NCBI GenBank assembly: GCA_049317265.1
Contig: JBMOIP010000004.1
Span: forward strand, 104,179-168,178
Direction of reading: 5' to 3'
DNA: 64,000 nucleotides
From: CAIVAT01 sp049317265
Lineage (GTDB): Bacteria; Bacteroidota; Bacteroidia; Bacteroidales; FEN-979
Shown: piece by piece, positions 42,844-51,037 of the stretch
Position numbering within the stretch: the first letter of the stretch is position 1
Layout of the letters: the number at the start of each line of letters is the position of its first letter
Notes under the pieces: model-generated
Told to the model about the DNA's origin: nothing
The model's input: the letters and a program-made list of their open reading frames with translations, nothing else
Database searches by the model: none
Program-made: the position numbers and the translations under genes

Positions 42844-43488
42844 TTATGTTACCTTATTCGTCAGAAAAAAGTTGCAGCAGGGTTGTAACCCACAACTATC
42901 GCACTTGGGTTTTCGCGCAAGGCAAATATACCTGCCATGCAGGATAAGCCAGTGGTGAGCGATGGAACGGAGGTTTTCGGGAATATATTTAATCAGTTGC
43001 ATCTCCGCCTGCAATGGGTTTTTAGCATTTGTGGTCAGGCCAATGCGGGCTGAGACACGAAACACATGGGTATCCACAGCCAGTGCTGGTATATTGAACA
43101 GGACTGAGGCCAATACGTTCGCGGTTTTCCGGCCGATCCCGGGAATTTTCTGCAATTCGTCAACATCCGCCGGCAGGTTCCCTCCATATTGATCAACCAG
43201 CGCCCTCGCCATCCCGATCAGGTTTTTGGTTTTATTATTCGGGTACGAACAACTCCTGATCAGCCCGAAGACTACTGCCGGATCTCCATTTGCCAGTGAA
43301 GGTGAATCCGGGAATACATTGAAAAAGGGCGGAGTGATCATATTTACCCGCTTATCGGTACATTGGGCTGAAAGGATCACGGCAACCACCAGCTGGTAAG
43401 GGTCGGTGTATGACAGTTCGGTTTCTGCCACCGGGTGATGTTGCAGGAAATAGTCGAGTACCAGCCTGAAACGTTCTTCTTTTCGCAT
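42844..43488 (-). CDS. nth: Endonuclease III (DNA glycosylase/AP lyase)
   Basis: 214 residues. The helix-hairpin-helix is ELQKIPGIGRKTANVLASVLF with the catalytic Lys in GRKTA, and the catalytic Asp is in LAVDTHVFRVSARIG. The C-terminal [4Fe-4S] loop has four Cys in CLARKPKCDSCGLQPCC. It removes oxidised pyrimidines in base-excision repair. Divergent from the geranylgeranyl-reductase-like gene. Confidence 0.96.
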   Translation of the reverse strand: MRKEERFRLVLDYFLQHHPVAETELSYTDPYQLVVAVILSAQCTDKRVNMITPPFFNVFPDSPSLANGDPAVVFGLIRSCSYPNNKTKNLIGMARALVDQYGGNLPADVDELQKIPGIGRKTANVLASVLFNIPALAVDTHVFRVSARIGLTTNAKNPLQAEMQLIKYIPENLRSIAHHWLILHGRYICLARKPKCDSCGLQPCCNFFLTNKVT

Positions 43489-43534
43489 TTATGAGAGTTT
43501 GGACAAAATTGCAAAAAATCCGGGATTATTCTGC

Positions 43535-43542
43535 TAGTTTTG
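43535..43542 (+). promoter_or_regulatory. -7 promoter element TAGTTTTG of the flavoprotein at 43564
   Basis: TAGTTTTG fits TAnnTTTG and lies 21 bases before the ATG. Confidence 0.5.
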
Positions 43543-43563
43543 CATACTTTGAACTGAAACCGG

Positions 43564-44799
43564 ATGGCGAATTACGAATTTGACCTGCTGATCGTGGGCT
43601 GCGGCCCGGCCGGCTGCACCCTTGCGCTTCATATGGCAGCAAAAGGATATCGCATCGGGATGATCGAAAAAGAGAAATTCCCCCGACATAAAATCTGCGG
43701 GGATGCCCTGAGCGGGAAGGTTCTGAACGTCATGAAACGGATTCCCGGGAATGCCTGGGCTGATTTCATCCGGCAAACAGATAAAATTCCATCCCTGGGA
43801 ATCAGGTTTACCGCTCCGAACAGCCACTCTGTTGATGTGCCTTTTTCAACAATAAGTGAGGCGTTGCAACATCCGCCCGGGTATGTGTGCAAACGCAGCG
43901 ACTTTGACCAGTTCATGTTCGAACGGCTCAGAAACCATTCTAACATCCGGCTATTTGAAGGCGAAGCCATTGAACAGGTCTTGACCCTTGAGGATCATGT
44001 ACTTGCCAGGACACCAAACCACGAACTCAGGGGCCAGGTCATTGCCGGGGCCGACGGGGTGCAATCTGTGGTCAGGAGATCGTTGGTTAAGGGACCAAAC
44101 GCCGCGAAAAAGCACATCTGTATTGGAATCCGTGGCTATTATGAACAGGTAAGCGGTCTGCATCCGGAAAATTACATTGAACTGATTTTTTTAAAACGCC
44201 TGTTACCCGGCTACTTCTGGATCTTCCCCTCCACGGGAGGGCTTGCCAACGTTGGATTTGGAATGCTGCAGGACCGGATCAGCGGACAAAGGGAGAACCT
44301 GATCCATGTGATGAATGAGATCATTGCCAGCGATCCCCTTATTGCCCCCAGGTTCACCCATGCAAAACTTGCCGGAAGACAGGAAGCACATGCACTTCCT
44401 TTGGCGTCACACCGGATGGACCGTTCAGGTAACCGGTTCCTCCTGCTTGGGGATGCCGCATTCCTGGTTGATCCATTCAGCGGGGAAGGCATTGGGAATG
44501 CCATGGCCAGCGGGGAGATTGCCGCGGAGATACTTGGACAGAAATTCCCTGGCAATGACTTTTCTGCAACTTCCCTGCGGGCGTATGACGAAAGGTTAAA
44601 CAAACGGTTTTCCAGGGAGTTCAGAACCATGACGATCATGCAGCGCCTTGCCGGTTCACCCGGCTTATTTAATTTTGTGGTGGATAAGGCGCGCAAAAAC
44701 AGCGATATCCGTGACCTGCTTTCAGCAATGTTTACCAACGGGGATAAGATGGCAAAACTTACCCGTCCGGGGTTTTACCTGCAATTGCTTTTCAAATAG
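43564..44799 (+). CDS. Geranylgeranyl reductase family FAD-dependent oxidoreductase
   Basis: 411 residues. The N-terminal FAD site is DLLIVGCGPAGCTLALHMA with the acidic end IEKEKFPRHKICGDALSG (the R-x-K-x-CG motif of the family), and the second FAD motif is LLLGDAAFLVDPFSGEGIGNAM. The family reduces or oxidises isoprenoid and related lipids; in Bacteroidota the substrate is usually unknown and could be a menaquinone or carotenoid intermediate. Own promoter; it converges with the CHU_C gene at 44811. Confidence 0.9.
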   Translation: MANYEFDLLIVGCGPAGCTLALHMAAKGYRIGMIEKEKFPRHKICGDALSGKVLNVMKRIPGNAWADFIRQTDKIPSLGIRFTAPNSHSVDVPFSTISEALQHPPGYVCKRSDFDQFMFERLRNHSNIRLFEGEAIEQVLTLEDHVLARTPNHELRGQVIAGADGVQSVVRRSLVKGPNAAKKHICIGIRGYYEQVSGLHPENYIELIFLKRLLPGYFWIFPSTGGLANVGFGMLQDRISGQRENLIHVMNEIIASDPLIAPRFTHAKLAGRQEAHALPLASHRMDRSGNRFLLLGDAAFLVDPFSGEGIGNAMASGEIAAEILGQKFPGNDFSATSLRAYDERLNKRFSREFRTMTIMQRLAGSPGLFNFVVDKARKNSDIRDLLSAMFTNGDKMAKLTRPGFYLQLLFK

Positions 44800-44810
44800 A
44801 AGAGGTATTG

Positions 44811-45941
44811 TTATTTTCCCCGGAGGATGGTCACCGACCCCCTTAAGACTGTATCCCGGTATTGTTCGGTCAATTTCAGGATGTAGAAATAGGTACCGTC
44901 GGAGAGCCGGTCACCATCCCAATCCTCACTTTTATAATTCACCTGGCCGAAGATTTTTTTTCCCCATCGGTCGTAAATCAGCAGCTCATTTCCAAGGTAA
45001 GCGATGTTAAAATCCTTCTCCTTCCCGTAATCGTCCATCAGACGGATCACAAATTTATCGTTTACATAGTCGGCGTTGGGGGTAAAGACATTGGGAATAT
45101 CGAGTTCAGGTTTCTTGATGGTCAGTTGATTGGTGATGGTCGTATCACAACCGTTCAAATCAGTAAATTTAAGCCGTACATAATACAGTTTAGGCTGGCA
45201 GGTATCCGCATAAGTATGAAAAGCAGGATTGCGGTTGGCCATCTTCAGAGAATCGCCAAAATCCCAGGTCCAGTTTGTAATATACTTCGTCATTGAATCA
45301 GGGAACACAACCTGGATGGTTGGGTTGGTCTTGTAGATGACCGAATCGGGCAAAATTTTAAACGTGACTTTCGGCGATTTTAAAAAATCAACGAAATAAC
45401 TCGTATCAATTGAACAACCCAGCGAATCTGTAGCCCTGAAAGTATAGGGCGCACTGCGGGGGCACAAGCCAAACACAATGGTGTCCTGCGAGTGACCGGC
45501 ATTCCAGTTATAGATGTAATAAGGGTCATTTTTCATCTGAGTACCGCCACTTACCAATGCCTTGAACTGTCCTTTACAATCCCCGAAGCACCCTAACTGG
45601 TTGTAACGAAAGATGGTATCGATATACATCCGGGGATGCATGGTTATCAATAAAGCACTGGTCGTATCGGGTTTAACTCCGCCGGAAACAATGCACCTGT
45701 AGGAACCAAGGGAACTCCCCGTAGCCTGTTTGATGGCATAAATTGAGTCGGTTGCGCCTGAAATATCGGCGAGGTCAAGTTGCCACTGGTATGTATACTT
45801 TGCAGCTCCGGCGGGGGTGGCAATAAATGTCACACTGTCGCGAAAACAGATGGTATCGTTGGGTTTTACCTCAACGGAAACCTGGCTCTTGGCAACGAAG
45901 CTGCAGAAAAAGAAGAGTACCGGGAGAAGATGTTTCATCAT
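44811..45941 (-). CDS. Secreted T9SS type B (CHU_C) protein
   Basis: About 376 residues. Signal peptide MMKHLLPVLFFFCSFVAKSQ, two Ig/PKD-like regions (VKPNDTICFRDSVTFIATPAG; WTWDFGDSLKMANRNPAFHTYADTC), and a C-terminal CHU_C domain (IPNVFTPNADYVNDKF ... LLIYDRWGKKIFG ... GTYFYILKL), the type B T9SS sorting signal. Compared with the protein at 6903 it is short, with no propeller part. An upstream in-frame start (45959) would fall inside the -7 box, so the ATG at 45941 or 45938 is used. Likely surface-displayed; monocistronic. Confidence 0.85.
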   Translation of the reverse strand: MMKHLLPVLFFFCSFVAKSQVSVEVKPNDTICFRDSVTFIATPAGAAKYTYQWQLDLADISGATDSIYAIKQATGSSLGSYRCIVSGGVKPDTTSALLITMHPRMYIDTIFRYNQLGCFGDCKGQFKALVSGGTQMKNDPYYIYNWNAGHSQDTIVFGLCPRSAPYTFRATDSLGCSIDTSYFVDFLKSPKVTFKILPDSVIYKTNPTIQVVFPDSMTKYITNWTWDFGDSLKMANRNPAFHTYADTCQPKLYYVRLKFTDLNGCDTTITNQLTIKKPELDIPNVFTPNADYVNDKFVIRLMDDYGKEKDFNIAYLGNELLIYDRWGKKIFGQVNYKSEDWDGDRLSDGTYFYILKLTEQYRDTVLRGSVTILRGK

Positions 45942-45958
45942 GGATTTCAAAACTGCCA

Positions 45959-45966
45959 CAAAAATA
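45959..45966 (-). promoter_or_regulatory. -7 promoter element TATTTTTG of the CHU_C gene
   Basis: Reverse-strand TATTTTTG, 17 bases upstream of the ATG at 45941. It excludes the longer reading. Confidence 0.5.
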
Positions 45967-46048
45967 AGAATTTCTTTGACTTCGCCTACATTATAGATAA
46001 CGCTACCGCCGACCTGCTTAGTATAAGTGCGCCTGTCACATTTTCAGG

Positions 46049-46411
46049 TTAGTACTGATTGTTTGAAATCATGATCAGCGTGCAGGCATGAACTACTTCG
46101 ATGCCTGCGGAGGAGAGCATTTCTGCAAACATGGGGGACTCCGTTCCCGGGTTGAAAATCACCCGTTTGGGCTTCAACCCAAGGATGTAGTCGTAATATA
46201 CTGTAAGGTTTTTCGGACCGATGTAAATCGTAACCGTATGAATATCTTCAAATTTGGGAAATGGTTTTTCAATTCTGACTCCGTTGATCTCCCCTTCCCT
46301 CAATCCGACAGCCACAACAGGAATGTTGCCATATTTCAGCTTCCGTACTGCCATGTATGAGAAACGGTCAGGATTCATACTCGCACCAAGAACCAAAGTC
46401 TTCTTTCTCAT
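46049..46411 (-). CDS. CoA-binding domain protein (YccU type)
   Basis: 120-residue single Rossmann-like CoA-binding domain. LVLGASMNPDRFSYMAVRKL is the nucleotide-binding loop and strand, and PKRVIFNPGTESPMFAEML is the typical second half (with GxES). Stand-alone versions of this domain occur in most bacteria; their role is unknown, possibly CoA-linked sensing or protein binding. Own promoter at 46436-46443. Confidence 0.9.
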   Translation of the reverse strand: MRKKTLVLGASMNPDRFSYMAVRKLKYGNIPVVAVGLREGEINGVRIEKPFPKFEDIHTVTIYIGPKNLTVYYDYILGLKPKRVIFNPGTESPMFAEMLSSAGIEVVHACTLIMISNNQY

Positions 46412-46435
46412 TTGTTAACAGTTTCACAGAAGAGG

Positions 46436-46443
46436 CAAAGGTA
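46436..46443 (-). promoter_or_regulatory. -7 promoter element TACCTTTG of the CoA-binding gene
   Basis: Reverse-strand TACCTTTG 24 bases upstream of the ATG, in the 43-base spacer after the MORN gene. Confidence 0.6.
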
Positions 46444-46454
46444 AGGAATAACCG

Positions 46455-47144
46455 TCAGAAAGGATTAAGCAGTTTACCCATTTCATAAATCTCCTTTTTG
46501 GATACGCCCCCTTTGTCATCATAGTATAACCAGGTGCCATCCTGGTGGCCATGGTTATACTGACCATCCATCATTACATGGCCGGAATTGTAATAGGTTT
46601 TAAATGAACCTTGTTTTTCACCTGACTTGTAAGCGCCGCGGAGTTTCAATTTCCCATCCAGGTAATACTGTTCCCAAAGCCCGTCTTTTACGCCGTTTTT
46701 AAAATAGTACAACTCCGACAATCCGCCTTCCGGGTAATAAATTTTGGAGAGACCGTTGACAAGACCCGCCACATAGGATTCGACGGAAACCAGTGTCCCA
46801 TTTGACTCACTGTAAAACTGCCATGTACTGTCACGCTTTTCATCAAGGTAATTACCTTCTGCCAGCTTTTTCCCGTTGGGGAAATATGAAACCGTTGCAG
46901 CACGCCTGCCATTGTTTGACATCCTGGAAGTGGTTTTCAATTTCCCATCCGGGTAAAAATAGCGAAACTCCCCGGTGGGAATGCCATCTTTAAACCTGCC
47001 TTCATAGATAACATGGCCTGCTGAATCAAGTTTACGCCAGTACCCCTGCCGGTGACCTTTGCTATCTTTCAGATTGAGCGTATCCTGGGCTGACAGGAAG
47101 AGGGAAATAAAAGTAAACAGCGTGAGAATGGAAATTCGAAACAT
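46455..47144 (-). CDS. Secreted MORN-repeat-variant protein (YwqK-like)
   Basis: 229 residues. Signal peptide ISILTLFTFISLFLSAQ, then about eight MORN-variant units of roughly 23 residues (GEFRYFYPDGKLKTTSRMSNNG, GLWEQYYLDGKLKLRGAYKSG, GSFKTYYNSGHVMMDGQYNHG). Annotated relatives are called antitoxin-like YwqK proteins, but no toxin gene is near and the signal peptide argues for an exported scaffold. Divergent from recR, with overlapping promoter elements. Confidence 0.85.
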   Translation of the reverse strand: MFRISILTLFTFISLFLSAQDTLNLKDSKGHRQGYWRKLDSAGHVIYEGRFKDGIPTGEFRYFYPDGKLKTTSRMSNNGRRAATVSYFPNGKKLAEGNYLDEKRDSTWQFYSESNGTLVSVESYVAGLVNGLSKIYYPEGGLSELYYFKNGVKDGLWEQYYLDGKLKLRGAYKSGEKQGSFKTYYNSGHVMMDGQYNHGHQDGTWLYYDDKGGVSKKEIYEMGKLLNPF

Positions 47145-47158
47145 AATCGTTAAAAAAT

Positions 47159-47166
47159 TACTTTTG
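47159..47166 (+). promoter_or_regulatory. -7 promoter element TACTTTTG of recR, overlapping a reverse-strand box
   Basis: TACTTTTG 20 bases before the recR TTG start. It is part of a near-palindrome TTACTTTTGCAAAGTAA (47158-47174) whose reverse strand reads TTACTTTG, a near-consensus -7 for the divergent MORN gene. Confidence 0.5.
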
Positions 47167-47186
47167 CAAAGTAAATATTATTTCAG

Positions 47187-47807
47187 TTGCAATCCTATCC
47201 TTCCAAACTCCTTGAGCAAGCAGTCAATGAACTGGCAAAACTGCCGGGGATCGGCAGAAAAACTGCCCTGCGCATGGCGTTGCACCTGTTAAAACGCAAT
47301 ATCCAGGAAGTTGAGTTGCTGGGGAATGCCGTTATTAAAATGCGGAATGATGTAATTTATTGCAGGGAGTGCAGGAATATTTCGGATCAGGAGGTATGTG
47401 CAATCTGCTCCAACCCAAAACGCGACAGGTCTCTTATCTGTATTGTTGAAGACATCCGTGATGTGATGGCCATTGAAAATACGGGCCAGTTCAGCGGCGT
47501 ATACCATGTTCTCGGGGGAATTATCTCCCCCATGGAAGGCATTGGTCCCCAGGATCTTCATATCGACTCCCTGCTTGTACGGGTGGCTGAAGGAGCTGTC
47601 TCAGAGATCATACTGGCCCTCCCGACGACCATTGAAGGTGATACCACAAACTTTTACCTGTTCCGGAAACTTGCTGAATTCAATTTAAAACTTACGACCA
47701 TTGCCCGCGGTGTTTCAATCGGCGACGAACTTGAACACACCGATGAGGTAACGCTTGGCCGTTCGATCCTGCACCGGACCCCTTACGAATCGGGACTGAA
47801 ACACTAA
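47187..47807 (+). CDS. recR: Recombination mediator RecR
   Basis: 206 residues. N-terminal helix-hairpin-helix (ELAKLPGIGRKTALRMALHLL), a zinc finger with four Cys (CRECRNISDQEVCAIC), and a Toprim domain (ICIVEDIRDVMAIENTGQFSGVYHVLGG). It loads RecA onto gapped DNA together with RecO. The start is TTG: a stop codon lies five codons upstream, no ATG precedes the conserved YPSKLLEQAVNELAKLPG, and the -7 box is 20 bases before it. Confidence 0.96.
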   Translation: MQSYPSKLLEQAVNELAKLPGIGRKTALRMALHLLKRNIQEVELLGNAVIKMRNDVIYCRECRNISDQEVCAICSNPKRDRSLICIVEDIRDVMAIENTGQFSGVYHVLGGIISPMEGIGPQDLHIDSLLVRVAEGAVSEIILALPTTIEGDTTNFYLFRKLAEFNLKLTTIARGVSIGDELEHTDEVTLGRSILHRTPYESGLKH

Positions 47808-47830
47808 TTATAGCCGGAGTTCTGCACGTC

Positions 47831-48058
47831 TCAGAAAAGTTGCAGCTGGCTTAGTTTTTCCTGTTTATTCACCACAACAACCAAATCGGAATAGTTTTCC
47901 AGCAATGGCCTGATCGCCCTCTTTATCAGCTTATTGGGAGTAGTATGACGGGATTTGCTGTAATTCATCAGCGATTTTTTCTGACGGGCGGTTACCTTGA
48001 TGGTGATAACCTTGTATTTAACCGCCTTACGGCTCTTCTTTGGTTTTTTACCTGGCAT
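47831..48058 (-). CDS. Small basic protein, possibly ribbon-helix-helix-like
   Basis: 75 residues, strongly basic at the N-terminus (PGKKPKKSRKAVKYK). VITIKVTARQKKSLMNYSKSRHTTPNKLIKRAIRPLL has the strand-helix-helix rhythm of CopG/MetJ-type DNA-binding proteins. I cannot place it in a named family. It starts three bases after glmM and must be cotranscribed with it, so it could be a small regulator or a nucleoid-type protein; this is inference. Confidence 0.65.
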   Translation of the reverse strand: MPGKKPKKSRKAVKYKVITIKVTARQKKSLMNYSKSRHTTPNKLIKRAIRPLLENYSDLVVVVNKQEKLSQLQLF

Positions 48059-48061
48059 ATT

Positions 48062-49456
48062 TCAGGATTCCTTTAAAATATCTTTGAAGTCGCCGATTAT
48101 TTTTCCTGCAAGACTCTCTGCTTTAACCATCATATCACTTTCAGCATAGATCCGAACGATCGGTTCGGTGTTTGACCGGCGAAGGTGCACCCATTCGTTG
48201 TCAAAATGGATCTTTATGCCATCGATGAGCGAGATGGGATGAGATTTGTACCTCTTCACAATAGACTGAAGTATAAACTCAATATCCAATTCGGGGGAGA
48301 ACTCGATCTTGTTTTTCGAAATATAGTAATCGGGATACTGATCCCGCAGGGATGAACATTTTTTGCCTGACTTTGCAAGGTGGGTCAGAAACAGGGCGAT
48401 ACCCACGAGGGCGTCGCGCCCGTAGTGAAGCTCAGGGTAGATAACCCCGCCATTGCCTTCTCCGCCAATCACTGCATTTTTCTCCTTCATCATCTCGACC
48501 ACATTCACCTCTCCCACTGCCGATGCAAAATAGGAACCTCCTGCACGTTCGGTTACAACCTGCAAAGCCCTTGTGGAGGAGAGGTTCGACACCGTATTCC
48601 CTTTCAGTTGCTGCAGGATATAATCTGCAACTGCAACCAGGGTATATTCTTCGCCGAATGGTTCGCCCAGTTCATTGATGATGGCAAGGCGGTCCACATC
48701 CGGATCCACCACGAAGCCAAGATCGGCATGATTTTTCACAACCGAGGCACAAATGTCTGCGAGATGTTCGGGGAGGGGTTCAGGATTATGGGGAAAGTGG
48801 CCGGTCGGATCACAGTAAAGTTCAACAATTTCATTCACATGGAGCTCCCTCAGCAAAGCAGGGATCGCGATCCCGCCGGTACTGTTCACCGCATCAATTA
48901 CCACCCTGAAATTTGCACTCCTGATGGCTTCAGCATCAACCAGCGGCAAGGCAAGCACCTTTTCGATGTGTTTTCTGATGTAAGAATCATCCGTTCTGTA
49001 ACTTCCCAGGTCGTCAACCCCGGCGAAAACCAAGCCTGGATTTTCAGCAATTTCGAGCACCTGTTCCCCATCAGCAGCTGATAAAAACTCCCCTTTACTA
49101 TTCAGCAGTTTAAGCGCATTCCACTGCCTTGGGTTGTGGCTGGCGGTAAGGATGATCCCACCGCTGGCGTGTTCTTCAACCACAGCAATTTCAACAGTGG
49201 GTGTTGTGGTCAGCCCGATATCGAGCACGTCAACACCCATTCCCATCAGGGTACCCGTAACAAGGTTGTTCACCATCAAACCGGAGATCCTGGCATCCCG
49301 GCCAATAACCACGGATAATTTCCCGGCAGGAGCCGATGATTTTAGAAATGTCACATAGGCTGCAGTAAACCTGATAAGGTCGACCGGAGTAAGCCCGTCG
49401 CCAGGTTTACCGCCAATGGTCCCCCTGATGCCTGAAATCGATTTGATGAGTGCCAT
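48062..49456 (-). CDS. glmM: Phosphoglucosamine mutase (GlmM-type phosphohexomutase)
   Basis: 464 residues. Phosphoserine loop TASHNPRQWNALK, metal loop DPDVDRLAI, sugar loop GEGNGGVIYPELHYGRD and phosphate loop RRSNTEPIVRIYAE. The N-terminus SISGIRGTIGG and the GEGNGG loop are those of the Bacteroidota GlmM-like enzymes; the product glucosamine 1-phosphate feeds peptidoglycan and LPS synthesis. Activity on mannose or glucose phosphates cannot be excluded. Promoter box at 49472-49479; followed by a small basic protein. Confidence 0.9.
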   Translation of the reverse strand: MALIKSISGIRGTIGGKPGDGLTPVDLIRFTAAYVTFLKSSAPAGKLSVVIGRDARISGLMVNNLVTGTLMGMGVDVLDIGLTTTPTVEIAVVEEHASGGIILTASHNPRQWNALKLLNSKGEFLSAADGEQVLEIAENPGLVFAGVDDLGSYRTDDSYIRKHIEKVLALPLVDAEAIRSANFRVVIDAVNSTGGIAIPALLRELHVNEIVELYCDPTGHFPHNPEPLPEHLADICASVVKNHADLGFVVDPDVDRLAIINELGEPFGEEYTLVAVADYILQQLKGNTVSNLSSTRALQVVTERAGGSYFASAVGEVNVVEMMKEKNAVIGGEGNGGVIYPELHYGRDALVGIALFLTHLAKSGKKCSSLRDQYPDYYISKNKIEFSPELDIEFILQSIVKRYKSHPISLIDGIKIHFDNEWVHLRRSNTEPIVRIYAESDMMVKAESLAGKIIGDFKDILKES

Positions 49457-49471
49457 ATGGTATTTTCAGAC

Positions 49472-49479
49472 AAATGTAA
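49472..49479 (-). promoter_or_regulatory. -7 promoter element TACATTTG of glmM
   Basis: Reverse-strand TACATTTG 15 bases upstream of the glmM ATG. Confidence 0.5.
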
Positions 49480-49563
49480 AAGATTTCCCACTTATCAGGC
49501 GGCCCTGTTCATAAAAAAACGAATAACTGCCTTGAGGCAGCCCGCCGGGATTTGTTTTTTCCG

Positions 49564-49571
49564 TAATTTTG
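49564..49571 (+). promoter_or_regulatory. -7 promoter element TAATTTTG of the TPR-comA-aroE run
   Basis: TAATTTTG 51 bases before the ATG at 49623; the three genes downstream are 5 and 19 bases apart. Confidence 0.5.
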
Positions 49572-49622
49572 TAACGCCTTAAGAATGATATTTTTTTTGG
49601 TTTTCAAATCATAACCTTTTGA

Positions 49623-51032
49623 ATGGAAGAACCTTTTGAATCATATTTTGATGGAGAAACGCTTTCGCTTGTCGGGCGGTTCGAGAAAATGATCCAGCAG
49701 GATCAGCATTTCTTCTTTGATGTTGATGAATTTGAAGAGATCATTGAATATTATTTTTTCAAGAACGAACAACGCAAGGCCTTTCAAACCATTAACCAGG
49801 CACTGGAACAGCATCCAGGGGCTACCACCATCCTGGTAAAACTTGCTCAGTACCAGGTCAATGCAAAGAAGGACCGCGAAGCATTGCGCATCCTCAAGGA
49901 GATTGAACACATTGACACTGCCGACAGCGACCTGCACCTGGCTAAAGGAAATCTTTACAGCCAGCTTGAAAAACCCGAAAAAGCGATCGAAGAGTATAAA
50001 AAAGCACTCGAAGGCGCAGATTACCTCGACGACATCTATTCCAGTATCGCCTTTGAATATGAGAACATCGGGAAATACGATCATGCCATCGAATTCTTAC
50101 TCAAGGCCCTGGAATTGAATCCCGAAAATGATGCCGCCCTGTATGAATTTGCCTTTTGTTGTGAAGTGTCACAGCAAACCGACCGCAGCATTGAATACCT
50201 GCACAATTTCCTGAACAGGCAGCCCTATTCTGTTGCCGCATGGTTCAACCTAGGGATCGCCTACAGTAATATTGATTTGTATGAAAAGGCCATCGACGCC
50301 TATGATTATGTGCTTGCCATCGATGATACCTTCTCTTCTGCTTATTTTAACAAGGCAAACTGTTACGCCAACATCGGCAACTTTGATAAAGCGATTGAAA
50401 CGTACGTTGAAACTTTTTTTTACGAAGACGCAGAACCTGTCACCTACTATTATATTGCCGAATGTTACGAGAAACTCAGGAAGTTTGACCTCGCCATTGA
50501 TTATTATAACAAGGCGGTAGGACTTGACCCTGAGTTTGCCGATGCATGGCTCGGGCTCGCCGTATCGCATGATGAACTGGGAAAGCCCCAATCGGCCCTG
50601 CCATTTGTAAACAAAGCCCTCAAACTTACACCCACCGTAGCGGAATATTGGTTCATCCTGGGCGACATCCAGATCAAGCTGTCGCAAATTGAGGAGGGAA
50701 TCAGTTCATACAAAAAGGTGATCGAACTTGATCCCGACGACAATGATATCTGGCTGGACCTCTCAGTTGTGTATGCCGATCAGAAGGAGTATGAGAAGGG
50801 TTTTAATGTTCTGAAGGATGGCCTGCAATACCATGAAGCAAACGCAGATTTTTATTTTGGAATGGCCTACTACCTCTTTATGACGGGAAAATCCCAGGAG
50901 GGAATCGCCACCCTGCAGAAAGCTTTGACTATGGATTACGATGGGCATAAACGACTCTTCACAACCTTCCCGGAGGCGAAAAATCACCCGGCGATCATAG
51001 AGCAGGTAAGTAGTTTTAACCGTGAACCATAA
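49623..51032 (+). CDS. Cytoplasmic tetratricopeptide-repeat protein
   Basis: 469 residues, acidic N-terminus (EEPFESYFDGETLSLVGRFEKMI), then about twelve TPR units such as AIEFLLKALELNPENDAALYEFAF and AIDAYDYVLAIDDTFSSAYFNKANCYANIG. There is no signal peptide or membrane helix, so it is probably a soluble scaffold. This protein is widespread in Bacteroidota but I know of no defined role. It is the first gene of a run with phosphosulfolactate synthase (5 bases on) and aroE. Confidence 0.85.
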   Translation: MEEPFESYFDGETLSLVGRFEKMIQQDQHFFFDVDEFEEIIEYYFFKNEQRKAFQTINQALEQHPGATTILVKLAQYQVNAKKDREALRILKEIEHIDTADSDLHLAKGNLYSQLEKPEKAIEEYKKALEGADYLDDIYSSIAFEYENIGKYDHAIEFLLKALELNPENDAALYEFAFCCEVSQQTDRSIEYLHNFLNRQPYSVAAWFNLGIAYSNIDLYEKAIDAYDYVLAIDDTFSSAYFNKANCYANIGNFDKAIETYVETFFYEDAEPVTYYYIAECYEKLRKFDLAIDYYNKAVGLDPEFADAWLGLAVSHDELGKPQSALPFVNKALKLTPTVAEYWFILGDIQIKLSQIEEGISSYKKVIELDPDDNDIWLDLSVVYADQKEYEKGFNVLKDGLQYHEANADFYFGMAYYLFMTGKSQEGIATLQKALTMDYDGHKRLFTTFPEAKNHPAIIEQVSSFNREP

Positions 51033-51037
51033 CAGCC

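Noticed and set aside
46455..47144. Toxin-antitoxin module
   Set aside because: MORN/YwqK-like proteins are often labelled antitoxins, but this one has a signal peptide and no toxin-like neighbour.
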